A model generated the notes under the pieces. It made no database searches. It saw only the letters and a list, made by a program, of their open reading frames with translations, and was not told where the DNA came from. This document shows positions 10,662 through 20,483 of a stretch of 64,000 nt of DNA, piece by piece. Source of the stretch: Vibrio sp. RE88 (lineage in GTDB: Bacteria; Pseudomonadota; Gammaproteobacteria; Enterobacterales; Vibrionaceae); the NCBI RefSeq assembly GCF_013113835.1, contig NZ_VTYQ01000005.1, forward strand, positions 186,001 to 250,000. The letters run 5' to 3'. The first letter of the stretch is position 1, and every line of letters begins with the position of its first letter. Both the position numbers and the translations under genes were made by a program.

Positions 10662-11694
10662 GTTTAGCGTCAGCGGCTTGGTTACGAAACGCCTTCGGTG
10701 AGCAGCCATTCCATTTGCGAAACGCATGGCGGAAATTTGCACTGTCTGAGAAGCCTACCCGCTCAGAAATTTCTTCGATATTTAAGCCTGTTGAAACAAG
10801 GTAATGTTTCGCGAGGTGAAAGCGGACGTGATCCAATATTTGTTGGTAGCCTGTTTGTTCGGCCTTGAGGTGGCGACGTAATGTACGAGATGACATTCCT
10901 AGCTCAGAAGAGAGTGCTTCAATCGAGGGGTAGCGACCAGGCCGTTCAATGAATATCTGAGTAATTTTTTCTTTCAAATTTGGCGTGCTGCTAACTTTAG
11001 CCAACATCTCGTCACAGGACTTTAAGCACATCTGTAGCGTCATTGCGTTCGCTGACGGCAGAGGGTTGTGTAATTGGCTTGCGTCAAACTCCCATTCCAG
11101 ATCTTGGCTATCAAATTCAATTCGGCAGCGAAACAGCTCGTTATACAAGTCTCCATACTCTGGCTTCTGGTAAGGAAATTTGAGCACATGAGAAGGAAAC
11201 GGTTGTTGCATTACTTCTTCACACAGATTTTGAATGGTTGCAAACCAGTACTCGCAGCAAAAAGGAAGCAGAGAATCGAGCTCGATAAGTTGTTCTGCGC
11301 GAAAATAACCGCGATTTTGTTCAATCCACATTTTCTTTCTAAGTACGGGGCCGGCAAGACGCAGATATTTGAAGCCAAGTAGCAAGGCATCGAGTAGCGT
11401 GCTGCTGCTAAAAGCCGCATACCCAAGAACACCAAAGTCACTGAAACGCGCTTGTTGACCTATTTTTAAGCCCAGAGCAGGCTCGTTTGATAGGCTGGTC
11501 GCATTACTAAAAATGATTAGCTTCTGAGCGAGGGTGATATGTGTGTCTGGAGAGTAGAGCTCCGCAAGCGATATTCCACTGCCTTTAAGCAGATCTTCGA
11601 CTGGAATCTGATGTTCCAGATACCTTGTTAACAGCTGTACATCTAGGATACCAAAAGCCTGCATATCGGGTTCATAAACCGCACTATACTCCAT
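10645..11694 (-). CDS. AraC-family transcriptional regulator (arabinose-binding-like N-terminal domain)
   Basis: Regulator of 349 residues. The N-terminal two-thirds match the Arabinose_bd type (LGLKIGQQARFSDFGVLGYAAFSS is diagnostic). The C-terminal AraC helix-turn-helix has PSIEALSSELGMSSRTLRRHLK and NIEEISERVGFSDSANFRHAFRKWNGCSPKAFR. The start at 11694 is preferred because AAGGAAA lies just before it; an ATG at 11754 would add 20 residues. It is divergent from an aldehyde dehydrogenase and GMC oxidoreductase pair, so it probably controls them in response to their alcohol or aldehyde substrate. That role is inferred from position. Its 3' end runs into the mukB terminator. Confidence 0.85.
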   Translation of the reverse strand: MEYSAVYEPDMQAFGILDVQLLTRYLEHQIPVEDLLKGSGISLAELYSPDTHITLAQKLIIFSNATSLSNEPALGLKIGQQARFSDFGVLGYAAFSSSTLLDALLLGFKYLRLAGPVLRKKMWIEQNRGYFRAEQLIELDSLLPFCCEYWFATIQNLCEEVMQQPFPSHVLKFPYQKPEYGDLYNELFRCRIEFDSQDLEWEFDASQLHNPLPSANAMTLQMCLKSCDEMLAKVSSTPNLKEKITQIFIERPGRYPSIEALSSELGMSSRTLRRHLKAEQTGYQQILDHVRFHLAKHYLVSTGLNIEEISERVGFSDSANFRHAFRKWNGCSPKAFRNQAADAKQKNTR

Positions 11695-11863
11695 TTTCCT
11701 TTCTTCCCTTACACATTGCCAGCTCGAGGATTCTTTATAGCCTAAGGACGCCATTAGGTCTGTTATTTGTGTCCGAATTTCACCGTTTTCTGTCTCTCTA
11801 ACACCTGTGCGTCATGTTAGCGAAATGTTGTAATAAGGTATTGGGACATGCGAGGTCACTCAG

Positions 11864-13342
11864 ATGAATACGATGACAAAACAACTTACCGACAGCGATA
11901 CACTGGCGTCTGACGCTTCAGTAAGTGAGCTGACAACTTGGTTCAATGAGCTTCAATTGGCATACCAAAATGAACCACTGCCAAGTTTGAGCGTCAGGAA
12001 GCAACGCTTAAGAGCACTTAAGCAGCAGTTATCTCGATATCAAGATGTTCTCGCGGATGCGATGAGTGAAGACTTTGGTGGCCGTAGTCATACCGAGTCG
12101 ATTATGGCGGATGTCCTAGCCCCGATACTAGATATCAATCATGTCTTGAGCCACATCGAACGATGGATGAAGCCAAGCCGTCGTCCAACGGAGTGGCTAT
12201 TCAAAGGAAATAGGCTTGAGGTGAGATATCAGCCCAAAGGAGTGGTTGGTATTATCTGCCCATGGAACTTCCCTATTTACCTTTCTGTTGGTCCGCTCGT
12301 TACTGCTTTAGCCGCGGGCAATCGCTGCATGATAAAAATGCCACCGAACTGCCCTGCCGTGACGAGAGTACTGACCAAGCTATTGAGCGAGATTTATTCA
12401 ACCGACTTGGTTCGCGTCGTAGAGGGTAGCCATCCACAAGCGATGGATATTTCGAGTCTTCCATTTAACCATCTTGTTTTTACTGGCTCACCGAAGAGCG
12501 GCAAAGTTATTATGGCTAATGCGGCGAAGAATCTTACTCCGGTGACGTTGGAGCTAGGAGGAAAGTCTCCGGTTATTGTTTTTGATGACTTTGATATTGA
12601 GCTTGCAGCTCAACGTGTGGCTCATGGCAAAGGATTCAACTCTGGGCAGATATGTATTGCGCCAGATTATGCGTTTGTCCCCGAAGATAAAGTGGAACGG
12701 TTTGTCACAGCCGTGTCCCATGCGCACAAAGCAATGTACAAATCGATTCGAGGTAACCATGACTATACCTCTCTAATCGATGACGCTCAGGCGAAACGAT
12801 TCCAAGAATTGTTAGAGGATGCTCGTCGCAAAGGAGCGGTCATAACGCAATGTCCAGAGGATGGAGAGGGACGTAAGACGCCCTTGTTCATCGCCACCCA
12901 ACTAACGCCTGAGATGCGTATCTGCCAGGAAGAGATTTTTGGTCCACTGCTTCCGGTCCTCGGCTATCAGAATTTGGAGCAAGTCACTGATTACATTAAT
13001 CAGCGTCCAAGACCTCTCGCGTGTTATCTATTTAGTCATGATCAGCAACAGCGCGAAGCGTTACTGGCTCGAACACACAGTGGTGGCGTGACGATCAATG
13101 ACTGGGGATGGCATGTGCTGAATCATTCAGTGCCATTCGGCGGGGTTGGCAATTCTGGGATCGGTAATTATCACGGGGAAGAAGGCTTTCGTGAGCTTAG
13201 CCATGCGCGCAGTGTGTTGCAGGTGCGTCGGTGGTTTCCAATCGCTTTGTTCACGCCGCCCTATGGAAATCCGATTCAGAAACTGGCGGTTCGATGGTTT
13301 GTTGGAAAGCCCGATCCTGCACTCAAAGAGCAAGCCAAATAG
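11864..13342 (+). CDS. NAD(P)-dependent aldehyde dehydrogenase, coniferyl-aldehyde-dehydrogenase type
   Basis: Oxidises an aldehyde to its acid; 492 residues with no membrane segment until a proline-rich C-terminus. Visible family motifs are PWNFPIYLSVGPLVTALAAGN (cofactor-binding), the general base Glu230 in LELGGKSP, and the catalytic Cys264 in GFNSGQICIAP. A later motif is EEIFGPLLPV. The sequence is most like the coniferyl aldehyde dehydrogenase subgroup, whose members often act on aromatic or long-chain aldehydes. It is followed 98 bp later by a GMC oxidoreductase that could supply the aldehyde by oxidising an alcohol. The true substrate is not evident. Confidence 0.88.
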   Translation: MNTMTKQLTDSDTLASDASVSELTTWFNELQLAYQNEPLPSLSVRKQRLRALKQQLSRYQDVLADAMSEDFGGRSHTESIMADVLAPILDINHVLSHIERWMKPSRRPTEWLFKGNRLEVRYQPKGVVGIICPWNFPIYLSVGPLVTALAAGNRCMIKMPPNCPAVTRVLTKLLSEIYSTDLVRVVEGSHPQAMDISSLPFNHLVFTGSPKSGKVIMANAAKNLTPVTLELGGKSPVIVFDDFDIELAAQRVAHGKGFNSGQICIAPDYAFVPEDKVERFVTAVSHAHKAMYKSIRGNHDYTSLIDDAQAKRFQELLEDARRKGAVITQCPEDGEGRKTPLFIATQLTPEMRICQEEIFGPLLPVLGYQNLEQVTDYINQRPRPLACYLFSHDQQQREALLARTHSGGVTINDWGWHVLNHSVPFGGVGNSGIGNYHGEEGFRELSHARSVLQVRRWFPIALFTPPYGNPIQKLAVRWFVGKPDPALKEQAK

Positions 13343-13440
13343 ATTCGCAGATCAGTCTGCATATCCAAGTGCGTACTTGGGCGAGTAGAGGCGTTTCCCC
13401 ACTTCTATATTCCCCTGAATTTGTGCTGAGGAGTTAACTG

Positions 13441-15075
13441 ATGGGCAGTTATGATTTTATTATTGTAGGCGGAGGCTCTGCCGGGTGCGTGTTAGCGGCT
13501 CGCTTATCTGAAGATCCCAGCATCAGCGTATGCCTATTAGAAGCTGGCGGTAAAGATACCAGTCCCTTTATTCATACTCCTGTCGGAATGGTCGCAATGA
13601 TGCCGACTAAGCACAATAACTGGGGTTTTGAGACGGTTTCACAGAAAGGCCTCAACGGGCGCAAAGGCTATCAGCCACGTGGTAAAACACTGGGTGGTTC
13701 AAGTTCGATCAACGCCATGATGTACGCACGCGGGCATCGCTATGACTATGATTTGTGGTCAAGTTTAGGCAATGTCGGCTGGAGCTATGATGAGTGTTTG
13801 CCTTACTTCAAAAAGGCTGAGAATAACGAAGTCCACCAGGATGAATTTCACGGCCAGGGTGGGCCGCTGAATGTCACTGACCTCCGTAGCCCAAGTGAGA
13901 TGCTTGAGAGCTACCTTCAGGCATGTGAATCTATTGGTATACCGCGAAACAAGGACATCAATGGCGTTGAGCAACTCGGCGCGATGGCAACTCAAGTGAC
14001 TCAGCTCAATGGTGAGCGTTGTAGTGCGGCTAAAGCGTACCTGACTCCCAATTTGTCTCGTCCTAATCTTACCGTCGTGACTAAAGCTACAACTCATAAA
14101 GTCCTGTTTCGTGATAAGCAAGCTATTGGCGTGGAGTATGGCATAGCAGGAAAGCGCTTTCAGATTAAGTGTCGAAAAGAAGTCATTCTTTCAGCTGGGG
14201 CATTTGGCTCGCCACAAATTTTGCTGCTATCCGGTGTTGGACCGAAAAAAGAGTTGGATAAGCACGGTATTTTCCAGGTCCATGAACTCGCAGGTGTGGG
14301 TGAGAATCTGCAAGATCATATTGATCTTATCCATTCCTATAAATGTAATGCCAAGCGCTCGACTTTTGGTATTTCATTACAAATGGCCGCAGATATAGGT
14401 AAAGCGATCCCCCAATGGCGACGCCATCGGAGCGGGAAGTTAACCAGTAACTATGCAGAGGGAATTGGGTTCTTTTGTTCTGATGATGAAGTACAAGTTC
14501 CTGATCTTGAATTTGTCTTTGTTGTCGCTGTCGTTGATGACCACGCGAGGAAAATCCACCTGAGTCATGGCTTTAGTAGCCACGTCACCTTGCTCAGGCC
14601 CAAGAGCAAAGGAACAGTCAAGCTTAGAAGTGCAGACCCGTATGATTCACCAAGCATTGACCCTGCTTTCTTCAGCCACCCCGATGATATGTCGGTGATG
14701 ATCAAGGCGTGGAAAAAGCAGCATCGGATGCTAGAAAGTGAGGCGTTTGATGATGTGCGAGGAGACAGCTTTTATCCCGTTGATGCGAGTGATGATAGCG
14801 CGATTGAGCAAGACATTCGAAACCGTGCTGACACTCAATATCATCCGGTCGGAACTTGCAAAATGGGAACAGAACAAGATGCATTGGCTGTGGTAGACAG
14901 TAATCTTTCCGTGTATGGGGTTGAGGGTTTAAGAGTTGTTGATGCCTCAATTATGCCCACCTTGGTAGGCGGCAATACCAATGCACCAACGATCATGATT
15001 GCCGAAAAAGTGGCTGATAAGATCAAGTTAAAATACGGTTTGTGCAAGGAACACGCTAGTGTGAATTTGGCTTGA
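13441..15075 (+). CDS. GMC-family FAD-dependent oxidoreductase (choline/alcohol dehydrogenase-like)
   Basis: FAD flavoenzyme of 544 residues. The N-terminal Rossmann fold has FIIVGGGSAGCVLAARLSE and a LLEAGG strand end. GMC signature 1 is RGKTLGGSSSINAMMYARGH and signature 2 is GAFGSPQILLLSGVGP. The catalytic pair appears as His in TQYHPVGTCKMG and Asn in GGNTNAPTIM. It resembles choline dehydrogenase and AlkJ-type alcohol dehydrogenases. The gene has a TGAGGAG ribosome-binding site and follows the aldehyde dehydrogenase on the same strand. Alcohol to aldehyde to acid is the likely order. A betaine pathway is less likely because BetB- and BetI-type genes are absent. Confidence 0.88.
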   Translation: MGSYDFIIVGGGSAGCVLAARLSEDPSISVCLLEAGGKDTSPFIHTPVGMVAMMPTKHNNWGFETVSQKGLNGRKGYQPRGKTLGGSSSINAMMYARGHRYDYDLWSSLGNVGWSYDECLPYFKKAENNEVHQDEFHGQGGPLNVTDLRSPSEMLESYLQACESIGIPRNKDINGVEQLGAMATQVTQLNGERCSAAKAYLTPNLSRPNLTVVTKATTHKVLFRDKQAIGVEYGIAGKRFQIKCRKEVILSAGAFGSPQILLLSGVGPKKELDKHGIFQVHELAGVGENLQDHIDLIHSYKCNAKRSTFGISLQMAADIGKAIPQWRRHRSGKLTSNYAEGIGFFCSDDEVQVPDLEFVFVVAVVDDHARKIHLSHGFSSHVTLLRPKSKGTVKLRSADPYDSPSIDPAFFSHPDDMSVMIKAWKKQHRMLESEAFDDVRGDSFYPVDASDDSAIEQDIRNRADTQYHPVGTCKMGTEQDALAVVDSNLSVYGVEGLRVVDASIMPTLVGGNTNAPTIMIAEKVADKIKLKYGLCKEHASVNLA

Positions 15076-15094
15076 ACGTTTTACTTCAGCGATT

Positions 15095-15121
15095 AAAAAA
15101 CCCGCATGTCGCGGGTTTTTG
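15095..15121. terminator. Bidirectional terminator between the GMC oxidoreductase and the ATP-grasp gene
   Basis: AAAAAACCCGC / GCGGGTTTTT stem with a small loop. The A and T runs serve both convergent units. Confidence 0.9.
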
Positions 15122-15136
15122 AGTTATTGAAAGCTT

Positions 15137-16126
15137 TTAGCTTGTCACTTCATTGGCGAATATACCAAACTGCTTGGCCGCATAAGCGACACGTTCTTCT
15201 GCGCTTGGATAGACTCTTGGTGAGCCAAGGTTTTCTATATGATGCAGTCTAGGCAGTAGACCTGCGCCATTGGCGATTTGAATGGCCAAGCCCGGACGAG
15301 CGTTTAGCTCAAGCACCATAGGCCCTTCTTCTTTATCCAGAACCATGTCAGTACCCATGTAGCCCAAGCCTGTCATTTCCCAGGCACTCGAGGCCAAAGT
15401 TAGCAAGCGTTCCCAATGAGGTACTTGTAGCGTAGCCAGTTCTTTACCCGTGTCGGGGTGATGCGTAACGGGTTGGTCGAACTGCACGGCTCTTACTGCG
15501 CGACCTGTTGCGATATCAATGCCCACACCGACCGCACCTTGGTGTAAATTTGCTTTACCATCAGAGGCGGCAGTGGAGCAGCGCATCATTGCCATGACAG
15601 GGTAGCCCTTAAAAACAATGATTCGCACATCGGGTACACCTTCGTAGCTGAACCCGTCGAAGCAGTCATCAAACTTAATCAGGTTTTCAACAACAGCAAC
15701 ATCGTTTTTACCACCTAGCGAAAAAAGACCCGCCAGTGCGTTACTAATATGGCGTTCAACGTCTTCTTGGTTGATCGTAGCGCCAGACGGTTTGGTGTAG
15801 ATACCGTCCTTGTGAGAGGTGATAACCAAGATGCCCTTACCACCACTTCCTTGAGCAGGCTTAATAACGAAACCCGGCCAGTCTTTGACCATTTTATGAA
15901 TGGTTTTGACTTCCACTTGGCTACTGATCACGCCAATTAACTCAGGTGTCGTCGCACCATGCTGCTGAGCAATGATTTTCGTTTTAAGCTTGTCATCCAC
16001 CAACGGGTATTTTGAGCGATCATTGTAACGACCAATGTAGCTGTGGTTACGCTGATTCATGCCCATAATGCCTTTATGGCGAAGCTTATCTGGCGATGTA
16101 AACTGCGAAGTTAAACGTGTCAGCAT
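15137..16126 (-). CDS. RimK-related alpha-L-glutamate ligase-like ATP-grasp protein
   Basis: Cytoplasmic ATP-grasp ligase-like protein of 329 residues. The nucleotide-binding core includes FVIKPAQGSGGKGILVI, the acidic metal-binding strand VLELNARPGLAIQIAN, and VRIIVFKGYPVMAMMRC. RimK adds glutamate to ribosomal protein S6; relatives like this one form peptide-like amide bonds on unknown substrates. It is the third gene of an operon, starting 3 bp after the stop of the 7-TM transglutaminase-like gene, downstream of a retropepsin-like lipoprotein. The same three families are known to co-occur in other proteobacteria. The acceptor and donor are unknown to me. Confidence 0.85.
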   Translation of the reverse strand: MLTRLTSQFTSPDKLRHKGIMGMNQRNHSYIGRYNDRSKYPLVDDKLKTKIIAQQHGATTPELIGVISSQVEVKTIHKMVKDWPGFVIKPAQGSGGKGILVITSHKDGIYTKPSGATINQEDVERHISNALAGLFSLGGKNDVAVVENLIKFDDCFDGFSYEGVPDVRIIVFKGYPVMAMMRCSTAASDGKANLHQGAVGVGIDIATGRAVRAVQFDQPVTHHPDTGKELATLQVPHWERLLTLASSAWEMTGLGYMGTDMVLDKEEGPMVLELNARPGLAIQIANGAGLLPRLHHIENLGSPRVYPSAEERVAYAAKQFGIFANEVTS

Positions 16127-16129
16127 CGT

Positions 16130-17635
16130 TTAGTCCTCCGCTAGTGGTTTAAAGCGACGTAGCTCAGTTAGGCGGTAACCCGTGTAAGTACCAAGTAGCA
16201 GAATGCCTGCCAGAACAATCAGCTGAAGACCAATAAAGTTGAAAGTCAGGTGCTGAATGTAAGTACTGGTCATTGCTAGGTAAACCAGTACGGCTGTTGC
16301 TAATGAACCACCGCCTTGCAGCATAACCTCTTTAGCGCCTTCTTCTTCCCATAGAATCGACATACGTTCGATGGTCCAAGAAAGGATGATCATCGGGAAG
16401 AAGGTAATCGACAGACCTTCGGTCAAACCAATCTTAAACGCGACTACCGTGAAGACTGAGATGATCATGATGACCGTGATAATCACGGCAGAAATCCGAG
16501 CGACTAACAGCAAGTTTAGCCTTGAGAGATAACTTCGTATTACCAGACCAGTACCGACAATCAGCAGGAAGCCGACAATACCAGTGACAAGCTGAGTCTG
16601 AACGAAGGCAACCGCAATCAGGACTGGCATGAAGGTACCGGAGGTTTTCAGGCCAATGATGACACGTAGGAACACCACAATAAGTGCACCAATCGGAATC
16701 AGCATGATGGTTTTAAACATCGCCTGCTCTTCAAGTGGCAAACTATGGATAGAGAAGTTAAGCAGACCGTCTGCCTCAACTTTGTCCAGAGTCGCCTGTT
16801 TTGGTGAAACTTCTTGAGCGATCATCGAGAAGTGAACTTGGCTGTTTTGGCCGCCGATGATATCAAGCAGTGATACGTTGGACTCATCCCAGACAAGGAT
16901 GTTCTCAGCAATGACTTGATTAGCGTTCTGAGGGTTAAACAGAATCCACTCTTTACCATCCCATACTTGGTTCATCTGCTGAATAGTCTGGCGTCGACGG
17001 CCATCTTCTAGTTCTATGACACCAACCACTTTGCTTGGTATTTGAGCGTGAGCAAGGATTTTATCGACCGCTTCCACTTTGGACATCTTGTTTAGCAATA
17101 GAGCGGCATTTTGGCTATCTGAATCGTTAAGGATTTTTATCAGCTCGCGAGTGAACGTGATGTCATCAGCAGAACGTTTGTTGGCACGTTCAATTAATGA
17201 GACCGCTGCTGCTTCTGTCGGGCCATCAAAGGTTGGTGGGGTGATATCTTGATCTGGCTTGAGTGGCTCTACTTTCGCCTGAGGGTCAACAAGGAACTGT
17301 GCCTTGTAGTAGATAGTCTGTGCCCCAACCGCGTGGCGAATTGACCACTCTGCACGGCGGCCTGTTTCCGTATTAACGTATGAAACGCCGTAACCTGGTG
17401 ACGAAGAGGATTCACTGATTAGCGTGAATCCGTTCTGAGTGTGTGGTGCGGCTAATGACGCCTTGACGGGTTTGGCCTGAGCATTGAACTCGACACGAGC
17501 TTCAATATCCCAAACCTGACGGGTTTCTCCCGGTGTCCAAGGAACGCCATAAGTCTGATGCCTGAACATACTTAAAGCGATGCCTGCAATAATAAGCAGG
17601 ACGACCGATATATAAAAAGGGACTTTAGACGTCAT
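16130..17635 (-). CDS. Inactive transglutaminase-like periplasmic domain fused to a 7-TM region
   Basis: 501-residue membrane protein. One N-terminal TM helix (about residues 5-23) leads into a periplasmic domain with a transglutaminase-like core at about 150-265, then a cluster of C-terminal membrane helices (about 305-490). The usual Cys-His-Asp triad is missing: the Cys position reads QNAALLL, the His position is MNQVWDG and the Asp position is FNPQN. It therefore probably binds rather than cuts or cross-links a peptide. It lies between the lipoprotein gene (8 bp gap) and the ATP-grasp gene (3 bp gap). It may couple periplasmic peptide or amide sensing to the cytoplasmic ligase, which is inference. 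Confidence 0.85.
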   Translation of the reverse strand: MTSKVPFYISVVLLIIAGIALSMFRHQTYGVPWTPGETRQVWDIEARVEFNAQAKPVKASLAAPHTQNGFTLISESSSSPGYGVSYVNTETGRRAEWSIRHAVGAQTIYYKAQFLVDPQAKVEPLKPDQDITPPTFDGPTEAAAVSLIERANKRSADDITFTRELIKILNDSDSQNAALLLNKMSKVEAVDKILAHAQIPSKVVGVIELEDGRRRQTIQQMNQVWDGKEWILFNPQNANQVIAENILVWDESNVSLLDIIGGQNSQVHFSMIAQEVSPKQATLDKVEADGLLNFSIHSLPLEEQAMFKTIMLIPIGALIVVFLRVIIGLKTSGTFMPVLIAVAFVQTQLVTGIVGFLLIVGTGLVIRSYLSRLNLLLVARISAVIITVIMIISVFTVVAFKIGLTEGLSITFFPMIILSWTIERMSILWEEEGAKEVMLQGGGSLATAVLVYLAMTSTYIQHLTFNFIGLQLIVLAGILLLGTYTGYRLTELRRFKPLAED

Positions 17636-17643
17636 AAGCTACC

Positions 17644-18390
17644 TTATTGTATTTGTTCGTTTTTCGTTTGGATGTATTGTTTGCTGACATCCACCACTGC
17701 AATATCTCGGATAAATTCACGACCCAATAACACAGGATGGGTCATCTGAGAACGATCTGCCAAAGTGAACTGTGTTTTTTCGTGAATCTTGCCCAATCTT
17801 ACCCACAATTCCACGACTGCGCGGCGTTCCATTTGATCGCTTGTTGCTTGTCGTATTTTCACAAAACGGATAATAGGGGCTTCAATCCAGTTCGTGTCAT
17901 CTAGCGCGGTTTCACCGTCTGATAAGTGAAAGCGAACCCAATTCTTGCCGTTACGTTCGAATTCTTCGATGTCGACGGCATTGAGTGAAGACGTGGCTGC
18001 ACCGGTATCGATGCGAGTGTCAAAAGTTTGCTTGATGGAATCTATGGTGACCTTTTCAATCTCACCTAACACGACTTCTTGGGTCGGAGCAGCTTGAACT
18101 TGGACTTGAGTCGGTACTAGCACAGGCTCACGTTTTTTCTTAACTTCGGCCATGGCTTCGTATTTGAACTTCATCAGTTCTTTATCCAGCATGTCGACCT
18201 TAGATTGTAGACTTTCAATGTGTTCAGCTTGATCGCTTACCTGACTCTCTAAACGAGTAAATTTTTGTGTGAGATTTGTTTCTGAAGATTGAATCGCTGC
18301 AAGGGTTTCCTGATGGTATTGCTCACTGTTGGTGAGCGTGCAGCCTGAAAGTAAGGCAATCGCAATGACCGGAGTCAATTTGGTAAACAT
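17644..18390 (-). CDS. Lipoprotein with retropepsin-like aspartic peptidase domain (RimB / 'ATP-dependent zinc protease' family)
   Basis: 248 residues. The signal peptide ends in a lipobox, LLSGC, with Cys17. A coiled coil of about 35-80 is followed by a basic and Q/V-rich linker and a C-terminal domain with D-T-G-A at residues 128-131 (RIDTGAATSSLNA) and PVLLGREFIRDIAVVDV. The DTGA motif and the fold are those of retropepsin-like single-chain aspartic peptidases, even though databases have long called the family zinc proteases. It should be anchored to the envelope and is the promoter-proximal gene of the three-gene operon with the inactive transglutaminase and ATP-grasp protein. Its substrate is unknown. 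Confidence 0.85.
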   Translation of the reverse strand: MFTKLTPVIAIALLSGCTLTNSEQYHQETLAAIQSSETNLTQKFTRLESQVSDQAEHIESLQSKVDMLDKELMKFKYEAMAEVKKKREPVLVPTQVQVQAAPTQEVVLGEIEKVTIDSIKQTFDTRIDTGAATSSLNAVDIEEFERNGKNWVRFHLSDGETALDDTNWIEAPIIRFVKIRQATSDQMERRAVVELWVRLGKIHEKTQFTLADRSQMTHPVLLGREFIRDIAVVDVSKQYIQTKNEQIQ

Positions 18391-18606
18391 TGAAAATCCT
18401 GAATTAGATTAAGTTGTTTATAAATTAGGAGTTTAGATCATTACTCATTGGTCTCACAAGGCACATTGCCCTGATAGATTGGATTGAGTATTGATTAGTG
18501 ATGCACTGCAAAAAAATAGGACGCAGTCAGCATCCTAAATTTTAGAGTCTTTTAGTGTTTAGATTAAGTATTTGAAGGACCTAAAAAGTTAGGAGTCTGT
18601 CAATAA

Positions 18607-19587
18607 TTAATCATAATTAGGTTTTTTAGCGACGAGTACCGCTCGACGAGGTGCTGGATGACCTTCCACTGTTTTACTTGGGTCGTTGGCATCAAGATAG
18701 TCTGGCAGGGAATTGTGTGTCATCCAGTCGGTTGTGCGCTGCTCATCGACAGAAGTGACGTTTTCATCAACGATGCGTACATCCTCAAATCCGACTTGCT
18801 CTAGCCACACTTTGAGTGCTTTTGAAGAAGGGAAGAAGTAGACATTACGCATTTGAGCATAGCGATCAACTGGTACAAGTACGGAAGTCTCATCACCTTC
18901 AATGACTAACGTTTCCAAAATCAACTCACCACCCGGTACAAGCTGATCTTTAAGCTGAATCAAGTGGTCGAGTGGGGAGCGGCGGTGGTAAAGAACGCCC
19001 ATGCTGAATACGGTATCAAATGCTTCAAGTTTCGGTAGCTGTTCGATACCTAGTGGCAGCAAATGCGCACGTTGGTTATCGCCCATTAGCTTGCGTACTG
19101 CTTCAAACTGAATCAGGAACAAATGTGATGGGTCGATACCGACACACAAGCGCGCACCTTCTCCCAGCATTCGCCACATGTGGTAGCCGTTGCCACAGCC
19201 AACATCGAGGACACTGCGGTTCTTAAGTGGTGAGATATGTGGTAGCACGCGATCCCATTTCCAATCGCTGCGCCACTCTGTATCAATGTGAATGCCGTGC
19301 AGATGATATGGGCCTTTACGCCAAGGGTGGAACGTACGGAGTAGGTTTTCTAGCTTTTTCAGCTCACCAGTATGGAATGGAGTATCGTTCGCAATAGTGA
19401 CAGAGTGCTTCAGATCAACCTGATCAGGTGAACCTTCAGGGATTTTGTTGAGTGCTTTTAGCCAGCGACCAAAATCACCATGCTCTGCGTTTTGCCAATC
19501 GGTTAGCTGCTGAGGTAAAACATTAAGCCATGGCTGGAGGCGCGTATCCGTGGCAATTAACTGATAAAAATTGGCAAAGTTAAACAT
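18607..19587 (-). CDS. cmoB: CmoB, tRNA U34 carboxymethyltransferase
   Basis: Transfers the carboxymethyl group of carboxy-S-adenosylmethionine to 5-hydroxyuridine at tRNA position 34. 326 residues, close to the usual length of about 323. Rossmann motif [16 protein letters not shown], then the family stretches [43 protein letters not shown] and MRNVYFFPS. It lies 65 bp downstream of cmoA on the same strand. The next step, methylation, is by CmoM at 3.3 kb. Confidence 0.95.
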   Translation of the reverse strand: MFNFANFYQLIATDTRLQPWLNVLPQQLTDWQNAEHGDFGRWLKALNKIPEGSPDQVDLKHSVTIANDTPFHTGELKKLENLLRTFHPWRKGPYHLHGIHIDTEWRSDWKWDRVLPHISPLKNRSVLDVGCGNGYHMWRMLGEGARLCVGIDPSHLFLIQFEAVRKLMGDNQRAHLLPLGIEQLPKLEAFDTVFSMGVLYHRRSPLDHLIQLKDQLVPGGELILETLVIEGDETSVLVPVDRYAQMRNVYFFPSSKALKVWLEQVGFEDVRIVDENVTSVDEQRTTDWMTHNSLPDYLDANDPSKTVEGHPAPRRAVLVAKKPNYD

Positions 19588-19652
19588 AGTTTTTCACTGA
19601 TAATAAATTAAACAATTTAGCCCAACATACTGAGCGAACGACTCATTTTTCG

Positions 19653-20483
<831 letters not shown>

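Noticed and set aside
12554..12776. Short frames on both strands inside the aldehyde dehydrogenase
   Set aside because: They overlap the catalytic region of a well-supported gene.
13441..15075. Assigning the GMC oxidoreductase as choline dehydrogenase BetA
   Set aside because: The neighbours are not BetB/BetI-like and the aldehyde dehydrogenase is of a different subgroup.
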